Position numbers and translations under genes: made by a program. From Doryteuthis pealeii (taxonomy: Eukaryota; Mollusca; Cephalopoda; Myopsida; Loliginidae): a stretch of DNA of 64,000 nucleotides. The notes under the pieces are model-generated. The model made no database searches, was not told the DNA's origin, and saw only the letters and a list, made by a program, of their open reading frames with translations. The stretch is taken from NCBI GenBank assembly GCA_023376005.1, contig CM042157.1:87158866-87222865 (forward strand). Reading direction: 5' to 3'. Positions 55,804 through 64,000 of the stretch are shown here, in pieces. Numbering within the stretch: the stretch's first letter is position 1; every line of letters starts with the position of its first letter.

Positions 55804-55845
55804 CTCATAACTTAAGTTTCATGGTTAATCATTCATCAGATGAGT
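55804..55845 (-). ncRNA. Hammerhead ribozyme, type I
   Basis: Minus strand: helix I CTCAT, CTGATGA, helix II ATG-ATTAAC-CAT, GAAA, helix III (A)C-TTAA-G(T), T at the cleavage position, partner ATGAG. Same family as 37,425, sharing the upstream TCAACCATTT and GGACTCAT blocks. Loop III differs (TTAA against TTCAA), yet all stems are kept. Confidence 0.78.
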
Positions 55846-55857
55846 CCATGGTATGAG

Positions 55858-57600
55858 ATCATTAAAAAACGAGAGTCAAATGGTTGAGGATTTTTACTAT
55901 CATATATTATATATATATCCTTATATTCATATTATATATACTATCTCTTATACTGTCTTCTTACGCTTTTTGTTTTCTTATTATAGCTTTTTTTCATGTA
56001 ACATGTCTTTTTTTCTTCTTTTCCCTTTGTTTCTTTACATCAATATTAACGGAATGGTCTCCATTATTTCTTTAGCTCTGAGGTGGACGACACTTCATTA
56101 AGAAAATTCGGTGGATAAGCAACACCAGTTATAATCAAGATTTCATTTTTGATTCATCTGGACGATTTGAACGTCCCTTCTATTTTTATCCAGAGGGTAT
56201 TGGCTACTTAGATGATAAATCTGGTCTCGTACATTAAGGAACACAGTTATAAATATATAGATTATTTCTATGCATTCTTTATTTTTTATGGTTGAATGTT
56301 GAAAGGTAAGTTAAAACGGAGTAGATGATCAAATGTATGACATAACAAACAGATTTCTTTCAAAATAAATAAATATTACAATTTGAGGAGGACACTAAAA
56401 AAATAAAAAATGTATCCAAATCCGTTTCACAAGCGGATAGGATTTGACTGTAAGGTCAGATAGTATGTGGGTCTTTTTTCCCAGTGAGGATTTGAACTCT
56501 GCTATTAATTGTAATATATCTGTGCGATATACCTTATAACTAATGGACACTTTTCATTTTAAATAGGACATTATATCAGGTTTTTATTTCCATTTTACAA
56601 TTATTAAGTAGATCAAAATATATTAGATATAAACATAAAGAAAAATCTTACTAAACTTAGTACGGCCCAGCGGTAATAGATCGCATCTCTCTCATTCGAC
56701 GTTGTTAGCTTCAAAAATATGATTAATAAATTGTTTTCGGGTTTCGATCACACTGGACTTTGGATGATGTTATAATTTTTTTTACTAAGTATTCATATTG
56801 GTTATTCTTCCTATAGTTACTTTTTTCTTTGTTTTTCTTTGTTGCCTTCTTCTTTTCTCTTTGTCTTTTATTTTCTAACTTTTTTTTTTTTCACTTCTTT
56901 CTTTTTTCCTATTACCTATTTCTCTCTCACTATCTAAACATATTTTAGGTGAAGTCACTCTTTGACTGATAATTATTTAAATTTCTATTTATTGGATCTA
57001 TTCAGGAAAAAGAAGACTGTTTTTCAGGTGTTAGTTTATTGGGAAAATAAATACTTTAATTTATCATTGCTTTCAAGAGTTGGTTTTCTCTTTGTTTATG
57101 TTGAGTTATAGGAAATATAACCGATAAATATTTAGACTTATAAGTACATTGTACAGCAGAAACGTTTGTTGGTGCGTGTGGCGCGTGAGGTTCAGTTGCT
57201 TTGTTGCCATCGTTAATTGAGTTGTGTTGGGGGGTTCTTGTATCTATTAATTTGATTTGAGAAGTCTAGTTTTTGTGGGTGGAAAGTAAATATTTTGGTC
57301 TTTGTTTTTTTTTTTGTTTTTTGTTCTTTTTTTTTTTCATTTACTTCGAGGTAGATATTCGATTTTATTAGTGCGAAACTGAAATTTGTTGCAGTTGATT
57401 TAGAATCTGTTTGGTGGGTAGAATAAATCATTGCCATTTTTTGTAACGTAATAAGTGTCTGAACGGTCGGGGTTTCGATCCATATAGGATTTTAGGAATT
57501 TAATTGGCAGAGCATGATATGAGACCATTGTAATGTATGAAAGATGGCCCGCTTAACAGGTAATTCAAATTTACGTCAGTGTAAATCTTCTGAGAACATT
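55858..57600. other. AT-rich region, no gene seen
   Basis: Poly-T and TTCTTC tracts near 56,820-56,930 and 57,305-57,340. Near 56,479-56,558 the minus strand has a tRNA-like TTATAAGGTATATCGC and AGAGTTCAAATCCTC pair, and near 56,662-56,765 CCCAGCGGTAATAGATCG and GGGTTTCGATCAC occur: possible SINE heads, unconfirmed. Confidence 0.4.
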
Positions 57601-58899
57601 TTTAGCTTTAGCATAAATGAGATGTAATCCTCGTTCCCTATTTTTTTTGTCTTTGTTTTCATATTCTTCACAACTTTATGTGATTTGCGTCTTTCTGTTG
57701 CCTCTCTCTCCGTTGCCCTTCTCCCTCCTTCTTCTCTCTCTCTCTTATTTGAATACATGTAAATCCTTTTCTATACTAATTATTGTTTATTTTCGCTGTA
57801 AGGACACAGTTTTTTATTCTTGATTACATTTCTTCGTGTTCGTGTTATTAAATCCATCATTCTCTGGCAGGTGTTGTCTTTGGTAATTTACTTGTCTTCT
57901 TCTCTGTTATTTGTTCTTCTCTCTTCGGTCCCAACCCCACTTCAGTTGTACGTCACCTTTATAAACTCTCTTCTGTCTGTCCGAGTCTCTGCTTCTCTCT
58001 CCTCTCTAAAAGATATATAGTAAAATATTATAATATATCTTGTCTGGTCTCTTCTCTCTCTTACCTTCTCTTCTCTCTCTGTATTGCATGTAGATAATTG
58101 CTCTCTTCTGTACTCTTTTAATCTCTTCTCTTTCCTCTCGACACCCCTACTCTCTCTCGTTCTTCTCTCTTCTATCTATCTCTATCTTGCCTTCTCTTAT
58201 GCTTCTCTTCTCTCTCTGTTGCTGTTCTTCTTCTTCTGTTCTCTCCTCTCTCTCGTCTCTCTCTCTCTCTCGTCTGTCCATCTTCTCTTCTCTTTTCTCG
58301 TTGATGTTAATTGTCTTCTCTTTATCACTTTCTCTTCCTAATCGCGCTTTCAATCCTCAACCTGCCCCTCTCTCTCACACTCACTCTCAACTCTCTTTTC
58401 TCACTCTCTCTTTTCCCCCTAATCTCTCTCTCTTGTCCAATTGTCGTTCATGTTGTTGTTGTTGTTGTTCTCCTTCTCCTTCTTCTTTCTTTCACTCCTC
58501 TCTTCTCCTCTTTCCCCCCAACTCTTCTGAGGGAGCTCAGATATTATCGGATATTGGTCAATATTATCTAAGTGAGAGAAGCGAATAAATAAAACTTTCA
58601 CTCTTTCTTTCTTCACCCCTCTCTATCTGTCTGTCTGTCTATCTGTCTGCTATTCTCTCTTCTCTCTGTTCTTATGTCTCTCTCTCTCACACCCACCTTC
58701 CTCTCCGCTCTGTTTCATTTACTCTCCCCCTATCTCTCTCCATAACTACCACACACATTATTATCAGATTATTGGATCATTATTACTTTTTCACGCTTTC
58801 TCCCCCCCCCCTCTGTCTCTCTGTCTGTCTGTCCTTTCTTTTTCTTTGTGTGTGCCTTTATTTTTATCTCTCTGTCTGTCTCTCCACCACCACCCCCAT
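57601..58899. repeat. CT-rich low-complexity tracts
   Basis: Long runs of CTCTCT, TTCTTC, GTTGTTGTT and CTGTCTGT. Overlapping open frames on both strands are Ser/Leu/Phe- or Glu/Arg-rich and reflect base composition. Confidence 0.85.
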
Positions 58900-59446
58900 T
58901 CAGCTGCTTATATACACGGATAGCAAAGGCATGGTCGGCCACAAATAGATTATCAGTCATATGGAGGTCCGATCTCCCTGACAGGCTAAAGCGACAGTTC
59001 TTCCAGGCTGTGGTTGTGTCGGTGCTGCTATATGGTTGCACCACCTGGACCCTAACAAAGCGTCTTGAGAATAACATAGATGGAAGCTGCACAAGAATGC
59101 TGCGTGCAGTCTTGAATAAGTCATGGAAACAGCACCCCACAAGGAAACACCTGTATGGTCACCTGCCCCCCATCTCACAAACTATCTGAGCGAGACGGAC
59201 AAGACATGCGGGACACTGCTGGAGAAGCAAGGATGAACTCATAAGCGATGTTCTCCTGTGGAAGCCAACACATGGACATGCAAGTGTGGGGCGCCCAGCA
59301 AGGACCTACATTGATCAGCTATGTGACGATGCTGGTTGCTCCACAGAGGAACTCCCAGGTGCAATGAATGATAGGGAAGGTTGGCGAAAGATTGTCATGG
59401 ATACCCGTGCTGTATGCGCGACATGATGATGATGATGATGATGATA
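58900..59446 (+). pseudogene. LINE 3' end, best preserved copy
   Basis: The frame up to 59,189 reads IAKAWSATNRLSVIWRSDLP, RLKRQFFQAVVVSVLLYGCT, TWTLTKRLENNIDGSC, TRMLRAVLNKSWKQHPTRKH and LYGHLPPISQTI, then stops. After a frameshift it goes on as HCWRSKDELISDVLLW-, ASVGRPARTYIDQL- and MNDREGWRKIVMDTRA-like segments. It ends in (ATG)n at 59,424. This region follows the RT domain in a non-LTR retrotransposon ORF2, so it is a 5'-truncated insert of roughly 550 bp. The usual ORF2 is about 1,000 residues. Intact protein would copy LINE RNA into DNA at the target. Confidence 0.8.
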
Positions 59447-59679
59447 TACAGACAAACAATCATATACAATTTGAATCCTCATTATTACAAAGTTGTCGCA
59501 CAGGTACTACACTCTAATCTTAGCAAAAGTTACTGACGAATGATTACAGTGACAAATAGAATAAAAAAGGAACATTCTTCATTATATAGATAAATCATGC
59601 ATTTTCATTTTTGTTTGAAAAAAACCCCCCAAGAAACAACAACAAAAACAAATTCTCTTTGAGAAGTCACCATGGGCAT
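59447..59679. other. No gene seen
   Basis: AT-rich spacer between two LINE ends. Confidence 0.45.
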
Positions 59680-59827
59680 GTCAGTGAGGGCCGTCCAGCA
59701 TATACCTACATTGAACAGCTCTGCAAGGATACTAGATGCTGCGCAGAGGACATCCCAAGGGTGATGAATTATTGAGACGGTTGGTGAGAGATTTTCAAGG
59801 ATATATGCAACTAGCGCAACATGATAA

Positions 59828-59832
<5 letters not shown>
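59680..59832 (+). pseudogene. LINE 3' end, short fragment
   Basis: GGGCATGTCAGTGAGGGCCG, CCTACATTGAACAGCTCTGC and GAGATTTTCAAGGATAT match the last 150 bp of the copy just upstream. It ends ATGATAATGATA then (TA)n. Confidence 0.65.

Positions 59833-59872
<40 letters not shown>
59832..59872. repeat. (TA)n microsatellite
   Basis: Pure TA run after the LINE fragment. Confidence 0.95.
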
Positions 59873-59874
<2 letters not shown>

Positions 59875-59964
59875 GAGAATATGTGCTTAATTGAAGTCGT
59901 ACCTAATCTTGAAAGTTAATTAATTAATAATTAATTAATTAATCAATTAGGCGGGCATACCTAT

Positions 59965-60085
59965 TAAATGTATGTACATTTCGGCTTATTAGGCCTCATC
60001 AGCAGAGCTATAGATAGAAAGACCGCCTTGTGCGTGATTCGAAACCCGACTGTCAAGCTGACAGGCGAGCATCTTACCCCTACCC
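59965..60085 (-). mobile_element. tRNA-head plus hammerhead-like element
   Basis: Minus strand: A-box-like GGGGTAAGATGCTCGCC, B-box-like GGGTTTCGAATCACG, then GCTCTG, CTGATGA, helix II GGC-CTAATAA-GCC, GAAA and helix III AT-GTAC-AT. The order matches the elements at 13.8 and 37.8 kb. Helix I pairs over only two positions, so the ribozyme is probably dead or misaligned by an indel. Confidence 0.5.
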
Positions 60086-60240
60086 CAAACGGACCCTCTT
60101 AGATTTTTTCGTTTTGTTCAGAAGTAGGTTCCTATTCTGAACAAACGAAAAAACTGACTGCTGATGTAGCGGGACTGGTGTTTAAACTATTAAATACATA
60201 GGTTTGTTTATATATTTTTACGATCACGGGCAAACGATCA

Positions 60241-60246
60241 TAAATA

Positions 60247-60297
<51 letters not shown>

Positions 60298-60405
60298 ATG
60301 TGTATGTGTGTGAGCGTATGAGTGTGTGTATATTGAGAGAATGAAAAAGAGAGAGAGGAGTGAGAGAGAGAGAGGGACAGAGAGATAGAGAGAGGGTGGA
60401 GATGA
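60241..60405. repeat. (TA)n, (TG)n and (GA)n microsatellites
   Basis: TA runs, then GTATGTGTGTG variants, then GAGAGA. Confidence 0.9.
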
Positions 60406-60871
60406 AAGAAAATATTTAAAAATGTCATATATTTTGTGGAAAAGAGAGAAAAATAATTTTTTGTTGACATTTATAAAACTTTTTGTCAAAGTTTATTTCG
60501 TCAATTCACAGCCAGATAATTTGATTGTCTCATCAATCGTTGTCTGCAACAATCCAACCACTCAGAAAAGTTAAAACCATTTCGCTTCAAACAATATTAT
60601 CATTTATTTACAAAGTGACACATTTATCACAGACCATACCACTGCAAAACATAAACCTTTTAGCACAATCATAAATGGTAATATAAAGATCACGCTGTGT
60701 CATTATTCATTTATTATTTATTTGTATATGTATTTACGAGATAAGGTTTTATATGAATAATTATGATTTTTCGGTCTGTTGTCCTCATCTTCATTGTGTA
60801 TAAACATAACGTTCAGACCACTGTAACCTCGGGCTCTGTTTACGGTGTTTTTTTTAAATCTATTATTTAAA
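60406..60871. other. No gene seen
   Basis: AT-rich, nothing recognised. Confidence 0.45.
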
Positions 60872-61263
60872 CTAGTACAAAATAAAAAACGTACTACGGG
60901 CGATGTAAAAATAGATTTTTGAAACATAATGCCTGAGGGGTGGGAGTAAAAAATTCAATGTCAGCGAGTTTGTACCCTAAGTAAGTAAAATCATCAAATT
61001 CATCAAAGGATTAAAAAACAAAACAATTTGAAATGTAAACTTTAAATATGTATTAAAATAAAACAAACTATATATAGATATATAATACCAGTCATGTATT
61101 TATTAAAACTTGTTTAAAAAAACAATGAGAACTGTCTAAAGTTGCATGTTCATATTTGAGTGTATGTATTCTATGTTATGACGATTTTGGGTAATGTCAC
61201 GTAAGCAGTGACGTAATTTTTGTTACAGACAAAAACCGGAAGCGAATCTCCATTATTAATAGA
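60872..61263 (-). mobile_element. Helitron family II, decayed and internally deleted
   Basis: CTAG at 60,872 and reversed TCTATTAATAATGGAG at 61,263. The hairpin has decayed (GTACTACGGGCG). 392 bp against about 700 in the best copies. Confidence 0.7.
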
Positions 61264-61796
61264 TTACCTTAAATAAGTTATCTTCAGACGATTACCCATT
61301 AATTCAATCACGGTTTTTGAAATTTAATCGATACTTAAGGACGCTCCAAGCATCATGAATACCACCAGAATTATTGACAAAACTTATGATATAGATTGTG
61401 AGAATTATTTTTCTCCCCCCCCCATCTTTCTATAACCTGCTAGCGAGTTGGTGAGGTGGTCGCCGACTGGGTTGTCCCATTTCCCTCTCTTGAAGCTGAC
61501 ACCCCCTCATTGTGGTTTATACCAAGGCCTTAAAAGTCCGGCTCCCATCTGGGTGACGCGGGTGAACAGAACAAGCTGAAAGCGAGTTGGTTATACGTGC
61601 AATTCCACATTACTTCTTTCCCCGTTAACTAAGTGACCTAGTACGAGTAACAGTGGGTCGCGTTTTTTGAAGTGGTTAGCTGCAAAGCCCACTAAATTTC
61701 GCAACCACTTTATTTACCTGGTCTGGTGGCTACCCCACCAAAGCTCGCAACTGGCCCCTCTCCGCTGCGTCGGGATAAGCGCCTCATATTTTCCCG
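61264..61796. other. Unrecognised GC-richer segment
   Basis: 61,430-61,790 is less AT-rich than its surroundings, with short inverted pieces such as GCTAGCGAGTTGG and GAAAGCGAGTTGG (a direct repeat). No open frame or known motif. Confidence 0.4.
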
Positions 61797-62065
61797 ACAA
61801 TATATAGAATATACGGATATAGATATAGAATATACGGATATAGAATATACGGATATAGAATATAGATACAGAATATACGTTTATAGAATATACGGATATA
61901 GAATATACGGATATACAATATACGGATATAGAATATACGGATATAGAATATAGAATATACGGATATAGAATATACGGATATACAATATACGGATATAGAA
62001 TATACGCATATAGATATAGAATATACGGATATAGAATATACGGATATAGTATATACGGATGTAGA
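61797..62065. repeat. 15-bp minisatellite
   Basis: About 17 units of GAATATACGGATATA with TAGATATA variants. The unit is a multiple of three, so both strands stay open: the minus strand gives a YPYIL/YIRIF pentapeptide repeat within a 132-codon frame (61,714-62,112). This is a repeat by-product. Confidence 0.9.
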
Positions 62066-62387
62066 ACAAGTAAATGCAAGAAGTAACTCATTCTAAAAAA
62101 CTGAAATTTCAAAATGTGAAAAACGTTATCACTTACCTAATCATCAACAGTCTGAAATAAAATTTATTTATTTATTATCATTTCATTTATTAATTTTTCT
62201 AGAAGTGGCTACACAGCGTCGATTGGATTGAGAGGGGGTAAAAAATATGGTGTATTGATTTGTTTATATCTAAGATCTACAAATGCTGGACATATTAAGA
62301 AGAATTAAAATGATCTTTCTATGTATGTAATGATTTTTAAATGTCAAATCTACATAATCTTTCCCAAAAATGTAAGAACCAGTGATA

Positions 62388-62394
<7 letters not shown>
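62066..62394. other. No gene seen
   Basis: AT-rich, nothing recognised. Confidence 0.45.
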
Positions 62395-62450
<56 letters not shown>

Positions 62451-62535
62451 TTGTTTCTTTATAGTATCGTAGTATTTATATTACACATACACACAATGCT
62501 TCAATGATACTATAAAGAAACAAACTTTATTTCAA
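62395..62535. repeat. (TA)n and 26-bp-arm hairpin
   Basis: TA run, then AAAGTTTGTTTCTTTATAGT followed 40 bp later by its reverse complement ACTATAAAGAAACAAACTTT. Confidence 0.8.
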
Positions 62536-62759
62536 TATGCCGAGCAAGGCTTATATTTATAGTAAAAATTAAAAGAATTTTACCACGCACATGAGCAGCC
62601 GAGCCGAGTTAATATCACGGAATTAGCCGATTTAACACCACGGAAAAATTTTTTCAAATATACGGCGTTCATCAACTTCTTAAACAACAGAAGATTACAA
62701 TATCGCCGTGGGATAAGTACTATAAAAAATCACCTAGTACTTTCAATACTTTCAACTTT

Positions 62760-62805
62760 CAATAACTCTGAAGATGGAATTTTACTTCCGAAAATATTTA
62801 GTTTT
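62760..62805 (+). ncRNA. Hammerhead-like relic
   Basis: CTGAAGA, T, GGAA-TTTTAC-TTCC, GAAA. One extra T precedes helix II and helix I does not pair. Reported as a relic only. Confidence 0.25.
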
Positions 62806-62877
62806 GAAAAAAAAAAAGAAAAGTTAAATAAATTCAACACATATTGCATTGTAAATTGCCTTCAAAAATATTTATAT

Positions 62878-62878
<1 letters not shown>

Positions 62879-62943
<65 letters not shown>
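62879..62943. repeat. (TA)n microsatellite
   Basis: TA run with one GTA interruption. Confidence 0.95.
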
Positions 62944-62945
<2 letters not shown>

Positions 62946-62985
62946 ATTTTTGGATGTTGGTTTTTTAGAAGCATTGTTGATAAAG

Positions 62986-63368
62986 TATATATTATATTTT
63001 TGCTTGAAGGCAATTACAATGCATCAAAGACCATATCACCTCGACAATAGTACACAGCTAACAATCCCGTGTATGTATCACTTGACAAGGTAAATTTCGC
63101 AGGGATTGTTCACTGTGAACTGTGGCCGAGGCAATATGGTCTTTGACTATGCCTGCTGAGCTCCCGATTTCGATTATGTCGGAGGGCAGTCGTTAGTATA
63201 CATCGCTGATGAGACTTAATAAAGTCGAAACAGTCTGTACAATGTTCTACACACCGAGCGATCCTTTGCCGGGATTACACTTGTCAAGTTCATTTTCTAT
63301 ATAAAAAAGTATCGAATTTTATGCGATACATGCATTGTAATTGCCTTCAAGCAAAAATATAATATATA
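62986..63368 (+). mobile_element. Element with perfect 39-bp inverted ends, tRNA-like head and hammerhead
   Basis: Left end TATATATTATATTTTTGCTT then GAAGGCAATTACAATGCAT; the right end at 63,330-63,368 is its exact reverse complement. Inside, GTGGCCGAGGCAATATGG (A-box-like) and CCCGATTTCGATTATGTCGG (B-box-like) precede a hammerhead fold at 63,196-63,240. A third copy of the end (GCATTGTAAATTGCCTTCAA) is at 62,847. About 383 bp without a protein. Whether the inverted ends belong to the element or come from two neighbouring inserts is open. Confidence 0.5.
63196..63245 (+). ncRNA. Hammerhead ribozyme, minimal helix III
   Basis: CTGATGA (63,206-12), helix II GACTT-AATA-AAGTC (5 bp), GAAA, then CAGTC, which gives one A-U pair with a CAG loop and C at the cleavage site. 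Helix I closes with CG/TG and, after an internal loop, ACAT/ATGT. Core bases are complete, and the helix II arms are the same as at 13,849. Helix I is imperfect, so activity is uncertain. Confidence 0.6.
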
Positions 63369-63743
63369 TATATATATATATTTACTTGATCTTTAATCAA
63401 TTTTCGTAGCTTCATCCGAACATACATACCAATTGCCCTTTATTGTGAAAAAAATGGGAGGACTGGTGACTTACCGACTGGAGCTGCTGGTTGGGTTGAG
63501 GGAGGTTCTGGCTCTTGTGATTGAACACGAGACCAGAAAAGGATTGCATTATATAGTTTCCTGTCGGAAGTTGGAGGGATGAGGAGACATAGCAGCGCCT
63601 ATATAATGGGCTTTCCTCCCCGTTCAATTACCTTTTTCGTTCCCGTGATCAAACTACGGTTATAGAAGTTTTTTACGGAGTGCTTACTAATTGTTACCAG
63701 ATCCAAGGCAGGAGTGGGTCGCAAAAGAGTATCCGTTTTGTAA
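63369..63743. other. No gene seen
   Basis: Mixed composition; reverse frames of 71-78 codons lack known motifs. Confidence 0.4.
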
Positions 63744-63856
63744 TTATGTAGAAAAAAAAAATAGTTGAATACTGGTGACCCAGATGGAGCAACCCCGACT
63801 CGTCGGCTTCCTCTACCTGGGTCACCAGTGTTCAACTATTTATTTTTTCTACATTA
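63744..63856. repeat. Hairpin repeat, about 38-bp arms
   Basis: ATGTAGAAAAAAAAAATAG, TTGAATACTGGTGACCCAG on the left mirror CTGGGTCACCAGTGTTCAAC, TATTTATTTTTTCTACAT on the right, around a 30-bp loop. MITE-like or a decayed foldback. Confidence 0.75.
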
Positions 63857-64000
63857 TATATGTATAGATTATTTCAAATTAAAACTTTAAGGTTGCTAAT
63901 CGTATCTGACGTTACTAAATCGTCAGCCAACTAAATACTGATAACGTTTATTATTGCTTAACTTGTGGAAATCGGGGATTGAAGTCAATTCTCGCTTACT

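Noticed and set aside
57617..58588. Ser/Leu-rich and Glu/Arg-rich open frames on both strands
   Set aside because: Reflect CT/GA low complexity; no domain.

Overview
The window looks like animal nuclear DNA that is almost entirely repeats. It is AT-rich and packed with (TA)n, (TG)n and (CT)n microsatellites. It also holds several tRNA-derived SINE families, decayed LINE ends, two non-autonomous Helitron families, a mariner transposase fragment and foldback elements. No intact protein-coding gene, rRNA or functional tRNA could be supported. This repeat mix suggests an invertebrate, most likely a mollusc and perhaps a cephalopod. That placement is inferred from repeat style only and is uncertain.

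Layout. 0-9.6 kb: LTR-like relic, two copies of a hammerhead-bearing repeat, SINE, Helitron beside a mariner fragment, a 1.1 kb TA/TG microsatellite block, a 125-bp minisatellite, SINEs and a foldback. 10.2-15.4 kb (arm A): LINE reverse transcriptase relic, SINEs, Helitrons, LINE 3' end, tRNA-head/hammerhead element, then a 10-N gap. 15.4-25.0 kb: one giant palindrome (B/B') centred near 20.28 kb. 25-29.3 kb: MITE, CpG-rich patch, SINEs, Helitron, LTR-like piece and a heat-shock-type promoter motif. 29.4-32.1 kb: 48-bp minisatellite with 96-bp higher-order structure. 32-39 kb: SINEs, foldbacks and several hammerhead ribozymes. 39.3-44.5 kb (arm A'): inverted copy of arm A, then a second 10-N gap. 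44.5-53.0 kb: a noisy, insertion-rich inverted copy of 20.3-27.4 kb with its own short palindrome. 53-64 kb: CT-rich tracts, LINE ends, more ribozyme elements and a 15-bp minisatellite.

Two results stand out. First, at least eight sites on both strands fold as type I hammerhead ribozymes (core CTGANGA and GAAA, three helices). The clearest are near 5.69, 34.20, 37.45, 37.83 and 55.82 kb. In two of them (13.85 and 37.83 kb) helix II sequences differ but pairing is kept by compensatory changes. Several of these ribozymes sit directly behind a tRNA-like head with A and B boxes and in front of a (TA)n tract, so they look like short non-autonomous retroelements (SINE-hammerhead composites, Penelope- or retrozyme-like). 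Second, the large inverted duplications next to the N gaps, one copy being about 10-15% longer through scattered insertions, look like raw long-read gap filling or foldback reads rather than genome biology. Copy numbers in those stretches should not be trusted.
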